Positions 32,904 to 40,739 of a stretch of 41,633 nt of DNA are shown piece by piece. Made by a program: the position numbers and the translations under genes. The stretch is from assembly GCF_902832885.1 (NCBI RefSeq), contig NZ_CADFDK010000025.1, forward strand, positions 1 to 41,633, written 5' to 3'. The DNA comes from Burkholderia seminalis DSM 23518 (lineage in GTDB: Bacteria; Pseudomonadota; Gammaproteobacteria; Burkholderiales; Burkholderiaceae). The notes below the pieces were generated by a model, which made no database searches, was not told the DNA's origin, and worked only from the letters and a program-made list of their open reading frames with translations. The number at the start of each line of letters is the position of its first letter. The stretch's first letter is position 1.

Positions 32904-34025
32904 ATGCGGGCACTCCAATGGCATGGCCCGCGCGACGTCCGTCTCGTCGACATCGACACGCCGCGCGTCGGCCCCGGCGACGTACGCATCGCGATCGCGT
33001 ATTGCGGGATCTGCGGCAGTGACCTGCACGAATATGCGGACGGCCCCCACGCGATTCCCGTCGACGCGCCGCACCCGCTGTCGCGCCGCACCGCGCCGCT
33101 GACGCTCGGCCACGAGTTCTGCGGCACCGTCGTCGAAGTCGGCGAAGGCGTGACGGCGCTGCGCGCGGGCGACCGCGTCGCGGTCGAGCCCGAGTACCGC
33201 TGCAGCCAGTGCGCGTACTGTCGCGCCGGGTCGTACAACCTGTGCGTGTCGATGGGCTTCGCCGGGCTGATGGGCGACGGCGGGATGGCCGACTTCGCGG
33301 TCGTGCCGGCCTACATGCTGCATCGCCTGCCCGACGGCGTGAGCCTCGAGCAGGCCGCGGTGATGGAGCCGGCCGCCGTCGCGCTGCATGCGCTGCGGCG
33401 CGGCGCACTGCGGCTCGGCGAGACCTGCGCGGTGTTCGGGCTCGGACCGATCGGCCTGCTGCTGATCATGCTCGCGAAGCTGCAGGGTGCGACGACGATC
33501 GTGGCTGTCGACGTGTCGCCCGAGCGGCTCGCGGCCGCCACGCGCGTGGGCGCGACGCATGCGTTCGACGCGCGTGCGCTCGACGCCGGCACGTTGCAGG
33601 ATGCAATCCGCACGGCGACAGGCGGGCTCGGCGTCGATGCGAGTTTCGAGGCGGCCGGGCTGCCGGCCACGTTCGAGTCGGCGATGCAGGCGCTACGCAA
33701 GGGCGGCCGCCTCGTGATGGTCGGCCTGATGCCGCATGCGGGCTTCGACGCGTTCCGCGCGGTCAACGACGAGCTGACGTTCACCGCGAGCGTCGGTTAC
33801 CGACACGCGTACGAAGACCTGCTGCGCATCGTCGCGTCGGGCGCGCTCGATCTCACGTCGATCGTCACGCGCACGGTGTCGCTCGAGGACGCCGTCGCCG
33901 ACGGCTTCGATGCGCTGCTCGCCGACCGCACGCAGATCAAGATTCTCGTTTCACCCGCGCAACGGCCCGCCCGTCGCGCCCATCTCACCGGGAGTGCCGA
34001 GCATGAGTCGTCAGTGGGCGTTTGA
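32904..34025 (+). CDS. Zinc-dependent alcohol/polyol dehydrogenase
   Basis: A 373-residue medium-chain dehydrogenase. The catalytic zinc site is in [13 protein letters not shown] and [15 protein letters not shown]. The structural zinc cysteines are in [17 protein letters not shown], and the Rossmann loop is [17 protein letters not shown]. The sequence is closest in style to 2,3-butanediol and sorbitol/threonine-type dehydrogenases. GGAGG precedes the ATG. The last 23 bp overlap the next gene, and the C-terminal tail after [14 protein letters not shown] looks dispensable. Confidence 0.88.
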   Translation: MRALQWHGPRDVRLVDIDTPRVGPGDVRIAIAYCGICGSDLHEYADGPHAIPVDAPHPLSRRTAPLTLGHEFCGTVVEVGEGVTALRAGDRVAVEPEYRCSQCAYCRAGSYNLCVSMGFAGLMGDGGMADFAVVPAYMLHRLPDGVSLEQAAVMEPAAVALHALRRGALRLGETCAVFGLGPIGLLLIMLAKLQGATTIVAVDVSPERLAAATRVGATHAFDARALDAGTLQDAIRTATGGLGVDASFEAAGLPATFESAMQALRKGGRLVMVGLMPHAGFDAFRAVNDELTFTASVGYRHAYEDLLRIVASGALDLTSIVTRTVSLEDAVADGFDALLADRTQIKILVSPAQRPARRAHLTGSAEHESSVGV

Positions 34026-34725
34026 AGGCCAGTCCGTCGTCGTGACGGGCGGCACGTCGGGCATCGGCGCGCGCACCGCGTTGCGGTTCGCGCAAGCCGG
34101 CGCGTCGGTCGTCGCACTCGGGCTCGACGCCGCCGGCCCGCATGCGCCCGTGCATGCGGGCATCCGCTGCGTGGCGCTCGACGTGACCGACAGCGATGCG
34201 CTCACGCGTACGATCGCGGCGCTGCCGCGGCTCGACGTGCTCGTCAACGGCGTCGGCATCAGCCGGCACGCGGACGAATACCGGATGGACCAGTTCGAGC
34301 TCGTGCTGAACGTGAACCTGACGTCGGTGATGCGCGCGTCCGACGCCGCCCGGCCGGCGCTGTCGGCACACGGCGGCAGCATCGTCAATATCGCGTCGAT
34401 GTACACGTACTTCGGCAGCAAGGACCGGCCCGCGTACAGCGCGAGCAAGGGCGGCATCGCGCAGCTCACGCGCTCGCTCGCGCAGGCGTGGGCCGATCGC
34501 GGCATCCGCGTGAACGCGGTCGCGCCCGGCTGGATCGACACGCCGCTCAGTACCGGCCTGAAGGCCGACGCGCAGGCGTCGCGCCGCATCCTCGAGCGCA
34601 CGCCGCTCGGGCGCTGGGGCACGGCCGACGAGGTCGCGGAAGTGATCCTGTTCCTCTGCTCGCCCGGCGCGTCGTTCGTGACCGGCGCGGTCGTGCCGGT
34701 GGACGGCGGGTACTCGACGGTCTAG
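34003..34725 (+). CDS. Short-chain dehydrogenase/reductase
   Basis: A 240-residue classical SDR. The cofactor motif is [26 protein letters not shown] replaces the usual NNAG, the active site shows [23 protein letters not shown] (Tyr-x3-Lys), and [14 protein letters not shown] and [13 protein letters not shown] close the protein. The start ATG lies 23 bp inside the preceding dehydrogenase gene with GGGAG upstream, so the two are translationally coupled. The two oxidoreductases may act in series on hydroxyl groups of the imported compound. Confidence 0.9.
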   Translation: MSRQWAFEGQSVVVTGGTSGIGARTALRFAQAGASVVALGLDAAGPHAPVHAGIRCVALDVTDSDALTRTIAALPRLDVLVNGVGISRHADEYRMDQFELVLNVNLTSVMRASDAARPALSAHGGSIVNIASMYTYFGSKDRPAYSASKGGIAQLTRSLAQAWADRGIRVNAVAPGWIDTPLSTGLKADAQASRRILERTPLGRWGTADEVAEVILFLCSPGASFVTGAVVPVDGGYSTV

Positions 34726-34802
34726 CGCTCGGCGCGCGGGACATCGGCGGATTCGCGAAACCCGCCGATACCCGTCGCGCGGCCGGCTCTCTTCCGTTGC
34801 CG

Positions 34803-34827
34803 CCGAACCGGGATTCTCCCGGTTCGG
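34803..34827 (+). terminator. Rho-independent terminator of the cupin operon
   Basis: CCGAACCGGGA (34803-34813) pairs perfectly with TCCCGGTTCGG (34817-34827) around TTC and is followed by GTTTGTTC. It lies 77 bp after the SDR stop and separates the operon from the porin. Confidence 0.8.
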
Positions 34828-34849
34828 GTTTGTTCATATCAATCAGTAG

Positions 34850-34879
34850 TCCGATCAAAAAATATCCGATCCGATCGGA
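34850..34879 (+). promoter_or_regulatory. Repeated TCCGATC half-sites upstream of the porin gene
   Basis: TCCGATC occurs at 34850-34856 and 34865-34871, and inverted (GATCGGA) at 34873-34879. The last two form a perfect 15-bp palindrome centred on C34872. The array ends 23 bp before the porin start, in a promoter-like AT-rich stretch, and suggests an operator. The binding protein is unknown. Confidence 0.5.
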
Positions 34880-34902
34880 AACATGTGAGGAGCACATTGG
34901 AG

Positions 34903-35994
34903 ATGACGAAAAAGACCTTACTGGCACTCGCGGCCTGCACGCTTCCGGCTGCGGCGTTTGCACAGAGCAGCGTGACGATGTTCGGGCTGATGGACGCCGG
35001 CATCAGCTATGTCAGCAATCAAGGCGGCCACGGCGCCGCGAAATTCGACGACAACATCTTCTTTCCGAACCTGCTCGGCTTCGAGGGCAAGGAGGATCTC
35101 GGTGCGGGCACGCGCGCGATCTTCCGGCTCGTGAACCAGTATTCGCTCGGCAACGGCTCGATCATCGGCGGCGGGCTGTTCGCGCGCACCGCCTACGTCG
35201 GGCTGCAGAACGACCGGTACGGCACGCTGACGCTGGGCAACCAGTACGAGTTCATGGTCGATTCGCTGGCCGCCAGCGGCAACGAGATCGCGCAGGATCT
35301 CGTCGGCCTGTACGGCTTCCGCAACGGACCGTTCGACAAGCTCGCGCTGCCGAACAACCCGACGGGCGCGTTCGACTGGGACCGCGTCGCGGGCAGCAAT
35401 CGCGTCGCGAATTCGGTCAAGTACACGAGCCCGTCGCTGTCGGGCCTGACCTTCGGTGCGCTGTACGGCTTCGGGAACGTCGCGGGGTCGATCGGCGCGA
35501 ACAACACGGTCAGCGTCGGTGCGAGCTACGACAACGGCCCGTTCGGCGCGGGCGCGGCCTATACGAACCAGAAATACGGCGCCGTCGGCGGACTGCCGCC
35601 CACCAGCGTGCGCAACTGGGGCGCGGGCCTGCATTACACGGTCGGCACGGTCACGGGGAAGGCGCTCTTCACGACCGTGCACAACGCGCAGAACGGCGCG
35701 GGCGCATGGTCGGCGGAAGCCGGTGCCGCATGGCACCCGTCGCCCGCCTGGGTCGTCGGCGCGAGCTATACCTACATGAAGGGCAACGACACGCTCGACA
35801 ACGCGCATGCGCATCAATTCCTGGCCGCCGTCCAGTACTGGCTGTCGAAGCGCACGATGGTGTATGTCGCCGGCGTGCATCAGCGCACCGGCCACGGCAG
35901 CAACGCGCAGATCAACGGCGTGATGGATGCGGACGGCGCATCGAGCGGCGCCCAGCAGTCGATCGCGCGGATCGGGTTCAGTACGCGGTTCTGA
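34903..35994 (+). CDS. Gram-negative trimeric porin
   Basis: A 363-residue outer-membrane porin of the Burkholderiales OmpC type. The signal peptide is MTKKTLLALAACTLPAAAFA, and the mature end QSSVTMFGLMDAGISYVSNQ is the standard first strand. GFEGKEDLGAGTRAIFRL and TAYVGLQNDRYGTLTLGNQY follow, and the protein ends in the typical aromatic residue (IARIGFSTRF). AGGAG is 10 bp before the ATG; a TTG two codons earlier is an alternative. It lies beyond the terminator of the cupin operon and may let that operon's substrate into the periplasm. Confidence 0.93.
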   Translation: MTKKTLLALAACTLPAAAFAQSSVTMFGLMDAGISYVSNQGGHGAAKFDDNIFFPNLLGFEGKEDLGAGTRAIFRLVNQYSLGNGSIIGGGLFARTAYVGLQNDRYGTLTLGNQYEFMVDSLAASGNEIAQDLVGLYGFRNGPFDKLALPNNPTGAFDWDRVAGSNRVANSVKYTSPSLSGLTFGALYGFGNVAGSIGANNTVSVGASYDNGPFGAGAAYTNQKYGAVGGLPPTSVRNWGAGLHYTVGTVTGKALFTTVHNAQNGAGAWSAEAGAAWHPSPAWVVGASYTYMKGNDTLDNAHAHQFLAAVQYWLSKRTMVYVAGVHQRTGHGSNAQINGVMDADGASSGAQQSIARIGFSTRF

Positions 35995-36176
35995 CAGCGG
36001 GGGCTGGAGGGGGGAAGCTGCCCCTTCCGTCTGCCGTGAAAATACGGTGCAACGGCAAGCGACGCATGCATCGGGAATAAATCCGGCCCGGTCCCGGTAC
36101 ATCGGGTGTCGCCACGCCGTTCGCTGCGCCGGACGCGCGGGTGCGCGGCACCCTACCCGAATCTGCGAGACCGCTC

Positions 36177-36716
36177 ATGTCACAGCCCAACCACGCCGCC
36201 TACGCACGCTTCGCGATCGCCATGCACGGGTCGATCGCGATCCTGATCCTGTTGAACCTCTCGATCGGGCTCTACATGGATACGTTTCCGCACAACTCGC
36301 CGCAGTTCAACGGCATCCTGTTCTATCACGCGTCGATCGGCAGCCTGATCTTCATGCTGACCGTGCCGCGCCTCGCCTGGCGCGCGACGCACACCCCGCC
36401 GCCGCTGCCGGACAACGTCCCGGCCTGGCAGGCGCGGATCGCCGGTGCGTTGCACGGCGTGCTGTACCTGCTGCTGCTTCTCGTGCCGCTGACCGGCTAC
36501 GTGCACCGCCTCGCCGGTGCGCACGCGGTCAGCTTCTTCGGCATCACGGACCTGCCGATGCTCGTCGGCCGCGACGAACCGTTGCGACTCCTGACCGATA
36601 CGCTGCATCGCGCGCTGGTGCTGACGCTCGGCCTGCTGCTGGCCCTGCACGTCGGCGCCGCGATGAAGCACAAGTTCGTGGATCGCGACGGGGTGGCGGA
36701 GCGGATGGGCATCTGA
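36177..36716 (+). CDS. Cytochrome b561 family protein
   Basis: A 179-residue inner-membrane di-haem b protein with four spans. Histidines positioned as haem ligands appear in FAIAMHGSIAIL, ILFYHASIGSLIF, LTDTLHRALVL and LLALHVGAAMKHKF. It is of the YodB/CybB type, which passes electrons from quinol, including to oxidants such as superoxide. The ribosome-binding site is weak. It stands alone between the porin and a convergent small gene. Confidence 0.9.
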   Translation: MSQPNHAAYARFAIAMHGSIAILILLNLSIGLYMDTFPHNSPQFNGILFYHASIGSLIFMLTVPRLAWRATHTPPPLPDNVPAWQARIAGALHGVLYLLLLLVPLTGYVHRLAGAHAVSFFGITDLPMLVGRDEPLRLLTDTLHRALVLTLGLLLALHVGAAMKHKFVDRDGVAERMGI

Positions 36717-36729
36717 AGGAAACGGGCAC

Positions 36730-36750
36730 ACGCGCCGGCCCGCGGCGCGT
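36730..36750. terminator. Convergent terminator hairpin
   Basis: ACGCGCCG (36730-36737) and CGGCGCGT (36743-36750) pair around GCCCG in the 48-bp gap between the cytochrome b561 gene and the leftward small gene. Confidence 0.5.
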
Positions 36751-36764
36751 CGTTCGGCTGCCGC

Positions 36765-37253
36765 TCACCGCGCACCGCAGCGATTCCGGTGGACGATCTC
36801 GGGATCGACGCTCACGCGCCCCGGCGAAATCCGCATCATCACCAGCTTGGCATCGCCGCCCGGCGTCGACCACAGGCTCACCTGCGTCAGGTCGGTCCCG
36901 TTCGACGACCTCAGCCAGCGCACCATGCGGACCTGATCGGGAAAGCAGGTCGTCGCGCCTTCGTTGTCTTCGACGATGGTCCCGTACGCTTTCAGCATCG
37001 CACGCATCGCGTCGACGGCCTGCGCGCGTGATACGGTCGCGCGCATCGCGTCGGCCGCGTCGTCGTAGATCGCGTCGAACGCCTGCGCGTTGAAGCGCTG
37101 CACGACCAACGCTTCCGCCCGAAGCGCGGCCTGCCTGTCGTCGGCGTAGTAGCCGAAGTGGATGCGCATGCCGAGCGCGAACCATGCGACGCCCGCCAGC
37201 GCAACCAGCGCCAGCGCGACCTGCCACGTACGGTTCGCGGCTTTCGATCCCAT
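36765..37253 (-). CDS. Membrane-anchored protein of unknown function
   Basis: A 162-residue protein with one N-terminal hydrophobic segment (WQVALALVALAGVAWFALGM) and a periplasmic domain of about 120 residues. The domain contains NAQAFDAIYDDAADAMRATV, a pattern of small NTF2-like or DUF-type domains. The start MGSKAANRTW at 37253 has AAGAGG about 9 bp upstream; an ATG 24 bp earlier is possible. A small gene lies immediately upstream on the same strand. Family not recognised. Confidence 0.65.
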   Translation of the reverse strand: MGSKAANRTWQVALALVALAGVAWFALGMRIHFGYYADDRQAALRAEALVVQRFNAQAFDAIYDDAADAMRATVSRAQAVDAMRAMLKAYGTIVEDNEGATTCFPDQVRMVRWLRSSNGTDLTQVSLWSTPGGDAKLVMMRISPGRVSVDPEIVHRNRCGAR

Positions 37254-37266
37254 GGTCGGCGACCTC

Positions 37267-37470
37267 TTACGAGACATCGGCGCCGTCGTGCATGTCACGC
37301 GGCGCCGCACCGGTAGTCAACACGCGCGAATCCTCGATGCGCTGCCTGGCCTCGGCGACGATACGCAACGATTCGCGGACGAATGCGTCATCCGCGGCCG
37401 CCTCGAGCAGCAGCGCGTCGGCGCGTTGACGCCGGTCTTGGCGTGGATTGTGCGGCAGGATGAACGTCAT
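37267..37470 (-). CDS. Possible small protein
   Basis: A 67-residue frame: MTFILPHNPRQDRRQRADAL, then a helical stretch FVRESLRIVAEARQRIEDSR and an end in HDGADVS. It ends 13 bp before the membrane-protein start, as in a two-gene unit. Amphipathic-helix composition and position argue for a real gene. The ribosome-binding site is poor and no family is recognised, so it may be non-coding. Confidence 0.4.
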   Translation of the reverse strand: MTFILPHNPRQDRRQRADALLLEAAADDAFVRESLRIVAEARQRIEDSRVLTTGAAPRDMHDGADVS

Positions 37471-37689
37471 TCGAATTTTCCAGGGCGCGGAAAGCGAGAG
37501 CCGCTTCTCAAGCGCGCTCGTCCGGGCGAGCGCGCCGATTGTCGCCACTGAGTGCACGGACCACAACACACCGGCATCGGAATTGACCATTGTTGACATG
37601 GGCGACGGTGCGGGAGGTCATCGCGCGATGCACGGCGTCCCCCTCACCGACCCAATCCAACCCCAAATAAATCCCCTTGACGCCCTATC

Positions 37690-37727
37690 TTTCGATATAT
37701 ATCTTTAGATATGTTTTTCGATATATA
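37690..37727 (+). promoter_or_regulatory. Putative PadR/YqjI operator
   Basis: TTTCGATATATA occurs twice (37690-37701 and 37716-37727), 26 bp start to start. ATATCTTTAGATAT (37699-37712) between and overlapping them has ATATC/GATAT palindromic arms. The tract ends 10 bp before the PadR-type gene and is strikingly AT-rich in this genome. It likely covers the promoter and mediates metal-responsive autorepression; the assignment is inference. Confidence 0.65.
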
Positions 37728-37737
37728 GGACAGGATC

Positions 37738-38448
37738 ATGCGACACAATCACTTCCGCGGCCATGACCGTTGCGACGGTCATGGTGCGCATGCCCGCCCC
37801 GACTGGTTCGCCGGTCTCTGGTACGCGATCGGCCGCCACCGCCGCGGCCACGACATGTTCGGTGGCGGCCCGTTCGGCGGCCGGGGCGGGCGCGGCGGCT
37901 TTGGCGATTTCGGCGACGACGGTATGCCGCGCGGCCGCCAGTTCAGCTCCGACGATCTCCAGTTGCTGCTGCTCGCGCTGGTCGCCGAACAGCCGAGCCA
38001 CGGCTACGAGCTGATCAAGGCGCTCGACACGCGTTCCAACGGTTTCTACAGCCCGAGCCCCGGCATGGTGTATCCGGCGCTCACGTATCTGGAAGAAGTC
38101 GGCTTCGTCGCATCGCAGGCGGAAGGCAACCGCAAGCGCTATGCGCTGACCGACGCCGGCCGCGCGCATCTCGATGCGCAGCGCGAACGCGTCGACACGC
38201 TGTTCGCTCGCCTCACGCACCTCGCACGCAAGATGGAATTCATGCGCCGCGCGTTCGCCGGGGAATCGGCGGGCAACGAAGCACCGGACGAATCGCAGGC
38301 CGGCTGGCTGCCGGAGTTCGTCGAGGCGCGCCTCGCGCTCAAGCGGGCGCTGCTGCACAAGAGCGCAGCCGACGCCGACGAACAACGCCGCATCGCGGCC
38401 ATCATGCGCCGTGCGACGGCCGAAATCGAAGGCGGCTCCGGCGCGTGA
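37738..38448 (+). CDS. YqjI-like PadR-family metal-responsive regulator
   Basis: A 236-residue regulator. The first 45 residues are rich in histidine (MRHNHFRGHDRCDGHGAHAR) and then Gly/Arg. The PadR winged helix follows (DDLQLLLLALVAEQPSHGYELIKALDTRSNGFYSPSPGMVYPALTYLEEVGFV). The C-terminal dimer helix begins near residue 150. E. coli YqjI has the same His-rich extension, binds nickel and represses the ferric reductase gene yqjH; here too the gene downstream is a YqjH-type reductase (38-bp gap). AGGA precedes the ATG. Confidence 0.85.
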   Translation: MRHNHFRGHDRCDGHGAHARPDWFAGLWYAIGRHRRGHDMFGGGPFGGRGGRGGFGDFGDDGMPRGRQFSSDDLQLLLLALVAEQPSHGYELIKALDTRSNGFYSPSPGMVYPALTYLEEVGFVASQAEGNRKRYALTDAGRAHLDAQRERVDTLFARLTHLARKMEFMRRAFAGESAGNEAPDESQAGWLPEFVEARLALKRALLHKSAADADEQRRIAAIMRRATAEIEGGSGA

Positions 38449-38486
38449 TCCGCGCCGCCCCGTCAAACCTCAAGGAGAACGGATTG

Positions 38487-39307
38487 ATGCAGAACACATC
38501 CGAACGCACCGTGACCCGCGTGCGCCATACCCTCAAGTTCCGCCTGCTGCAGGTCCTGCGCGTGCGTGCCGTGACGCCGCACCTGCTGCGCGTCACGCTC
38601 GGCGGCCCCGATCTCGCGGATTTCGAGTCCGCGTCGTTCGACGATCACGTGAAGGTGTTTTTCCCCCGCCCGGTGCGGAACGGCCCGCGATGCCAACGCT
38701 CGGCGCGAACGGCCCCGAGTTTCCGGAAGGCGAACCGAAGCCGGTCGCGCGCGACTTCACGCCGCGCCGCTTCGATCGCGCCGCCCGCGAGCTCGATCTG
38801 GAATTCGTGCTGAACCATCCGGGCCCCGCGTCGCAATGGGCCGCGCAGGCACGTGTCGGCCAATGGCTCGGCATCGGCGGCCCGCGCGGTTCGTTCGTCA
38901 TCCCGACCGGTTTCGACTGGCATCTGCTGATCGGCGACGATACGGCGCTGCCGGCCGTCGCGCGGCGTCTCGAGGAATTGCCGGCCGGTGCGCGTGCGGC
39001 TGTCGTGCTGGAAGTCGCCGATCGTGCCGCGCAAATCTCGTTCGACACGCGCGCCGACGTGCATGAAGTCTGGCGCTTCCGCGCCGAAGCCGACGCGGCG
39101 GACGGCGATGCGCTGTTGGATGCCGTCCGCGACCTGCCGTTGCCGTCGTCCGGCGACGGCTACGTGTGGGCGGCCGGCGAAGCGCTGTCGATGCGGGCAG
39201 TCCGCCAGCACCTGACCGGCGAGCGCGGCGTCGACAAGTCGCGCATCCGCGCGGCGGCCTACTGGAAGCGCGGCGCGGCGGCCGTGCACGAAACGCTGGA
39301 AGACTGA
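38487..39307 (+). pseudogene. Siderophore-interacting ferric reductase (YqjH-like), split by a -1 frame change
   Basis: The frame from ATG 38487 (AAGGAG upstream) gives MQNTSERTVTRVRHTLKFRL, then LLRVTLGGPDLADF and DDHVKVFFP, and then loses similarity and stops at 38813. The -1 frame takes up the protein: PPGAERPAMPTLGANGPEFP, RDFTPRRFD (FAD motif of SIP proteins), HPGPASQWA, GDDTALPAVARRLEELP and GDGYVWAAGEA to 39307. Joined at 38660-38666 (T-TTC-CCC) the product is 273 residues, the normal family length. Possible causes are a one-base deletion in the T5C5 tract, a sequencing error or -1 ribosomal frameshifting. The family reduces ferric siderophores with NADPH to release iron. Confidence 0.8.
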
Positions 39308-39313
39308 CGGGGG

Positions 39314-39338
39314 CGGGTACCCGGTAAACGGGCACCCG
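39314..39338 (+). terminator. Hairpin after the ferric reductase gene
   Basis: CGGGTACCCG (39314-39323) pairs with CGGGCACCCG (39329-39338) with one mismatch around GTAAA, 6 bp after the stop codon. No T-run follows. Confidence 0.45.
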
Positions 39339-39474
39339 GTCGACCGGCGGATGACACAATCGTGGCGTCCGCGCACCAGCGGGCTTGGCACCGGTATCGC
39401 GGCTGGTATATATCTGTATCTGCGACGCCGCTGTCAGGCGACAGCCGCCGCAGCCCGCCCAGGAGCGCCCGGTC

Positions 39475-39699
39475 ATGACAAAAGAAAGCCACGCTTCGCC
39501 TTTCCTTCGCCACCTGAAGATCGTCGGCTATTGCGGCCTCGCCGCGGTAGTGCTCGCGCTGTTCGTCGCGATGTGCGCGATCCTGAAGGAAAGCGCCCTC
39601 GAGCGCGATGCCGCTCAGCACCCGACCGATACGTCCGAACTGCACGATGCGGGCGGCGGCCCGTCCGCGTCGGCCGATTCGGCCAAGACACCCGGCTGA
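39475..39699 (+). CDS. Small single-span membrane protein
   Basis: A 74-residue protein. A basic N-terminus (MTKESHASPFLRHLK) is followed by one membrane segment (IVGYCGLAAVVLALFVAMCA) and a polar, disordered tail. AGGAG lies about 10 bp upstream of the ATG. No family recognised. The next gene is convergent. Confidence 0.55.
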   Translation: MTKESHASPFLRHLKIVGYCGLAAVVLALFVAMCAILKESALERDAAQHPTDTSELHDAGGGPSASADSAKTPG

Positions 39700-39725
39700 C
39701 GCCGTCCTGCCCGATTTCCGTTCAT

Positions 39726-40307
39726 TCAGGGCGCGTGCCGGCGCCCCATCACGACCGCGTGTACCGAATCGCCGATCCGTTCGAGCAGCGCGATCGCGCG
39801 TTGCCCGCACAGGTGCGCGGCCAGCGCGCCGGCCGTACCGACCAGCACGCCGCCTGCCATGTCGAACGGCCAGTGCACACCCGCATACACGCGCCCCCAT
39901 GCAATCACCACGGCCAGCGCGACCATCACGAACCCGGTGACGCGGGTCGTGCCGCCGAGCATCAGACCGACCGCCATGCTCCACGCAAACGTCATGTGAT
40001 CGCTCGGAAACGAGCTGTCCGGCGCGTGCGGAATCAGTTGCGTGCCGACGCCGGCCATGAACGGGCGCGGCGAGAACCAGACATGCCCGATCACTTGCGC
40101 GAGCACGAGCGCCACGCACACGCCGACGCCGGCTTCGATCGCCTGGCGTCGTGTCGGGCGCGCGCCGAAGATCCAGGTGAGCAGCAGCATCGCCGGCAGC
40201 ACATAGACCAGCCAGTCGGCAGCGAAGATCGCGAGGCGGGCGACGCCCGGCTGCGGCGCAACCCCGGCGTTGAGGGCGGAAAAGAGGGTGAGATTGAGGT
40301 TCTGCAT
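39726..40307 (-). CDS. PAP2-family phosphatase (undecaprenyl-diphosphatase/lipid phosphatase)
   Basis: A 193-residue inner-membrane phosphatase. The three PAP2 motifs are present: GHVWFSPRPF (motif 1, R-P), SSFPSDH (motif 2) and WGRVYAGVHWPFDMAGG (motif 3, R and H with the final D). The PSDH form is typical of BcrC/YbjG-type undecaprenyl pyrophosphatases and lipid A phosphatases. Five or six spans. ATG 40307 is preferred over a TTG 21 bp upstream. A consensus PmrA-type box followed by a suitable -10 lies 72 bp upstream, suggesting control by the polymyxin/low-Mg response system. Confidence 0.88.
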   Translation of the reverse strand: MQNLNLTLFSALNAGVAPQPGVARLAIFAADWLVYVLPAMLLLTWIFGARPTRRQAIEAGVGVCVALVLAQVIGHVWFSPRPFMAGVGTQLIPHAPDSSFPSDHMTFAWSMAVGLMLGGTTRVTGFVMVALAVVIAWGRVYAGVHWPFDMAGGVLVGTAGALAAHLCGQRAIALLERIGDSVHAVVMGRRHAP

Positions 40308-40361
40308 GAATCCGGTTGCGTGGGGCAAAAAAACGACCGGTTGCCCGGCCTGATACGAACG

Positions 40362-40395
40362 ATGCTAGGGCGCGCCCGCTTAAGCGATGCTTAAT
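40362..40395 (-). promoter_or_regulatory. PmrA-type box and promoter of the PAP2 gene
   Basis: Read on the minus strand: ATTAAG-CATCG-CTTAAG (40395 to 40379) fits the PmrA/BasR consensus HTTAAK-N5-HTTAAK. After 11 bases comes TAGCAT (40367-40362), a fair -10. That spacing is normal for OmpR-family activation. Because the core TTAAGC-GAT-GCTTAA is palindromic, the rightward reading also fits. Confidence 0.6.
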
Positions 40396-40444
40396 GCGTT
40401 CGCCGCCGGGGCGAAGGCCGCCGCGGCGAACGCACTTAGAGCAT
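40387..40444. repeat. 20-bp hairpin with two single-base bulges
   Basis: TGCGTTCGCCGC (40395-40406) pairs perfectly with GCGGCGAACGCA (40423-40434) over a 16-base loop. The stem extends outward by eight more pairs (40387-40394 with 40436-40444), one of them G-T, with bulges at C40435 and A40440. It lies between the divergent PAP2 and adc genes, so it is not an ordinary terminator. The left arm overlaps the PmrA-type box. Confidence 0.6.
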
Positions 40445-40739
40445 GCACCGCAACACAAGTTCACACAATTGTCATATTCCCGCGCGACCGTCTCCCGCAA
40501 AGGCTCACCCCGCCTCCCGAAAAGGCTCACCTTTTTCACATCGTGGTGTCATCGGCGCGTGCGACCATCGGACCGCCGGGCGCCTTCCCCGCCGTTGGTA
40601 TCGTTCATCTCAATATTTACGCCGCAAATCATTCGAAATCGGCAACAATTAATTCCAGATGCGGCATCGCACAACGGCAACGCACAGGCATACGATTACG
40701 AGCACTCATCCACGAAGCGATCAACAACAAGGAGTCCGC
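40445..40739. other. Upstream region of adc
   Basis: Non-coding stretch with a relatively AT-rich second half (40600-40739). It presumably holds the adc promoter. I see no recognisable operator or RNA element. Confidence 0.45.

Noticed and set aside
30959-33238. Leftward 759-codon open frame opposite the cupin and MFS genes
   Set aside because: Low-complexity Arg/His/Glu-rich translation typical of antisense frames in high-GC genes.
35995-36050. Terminator after the porin gene (GGAGGGG...CCCCTTCC)
   Set aside because: The stem needs a bulge and no T-run follows, so it is too weak to call.
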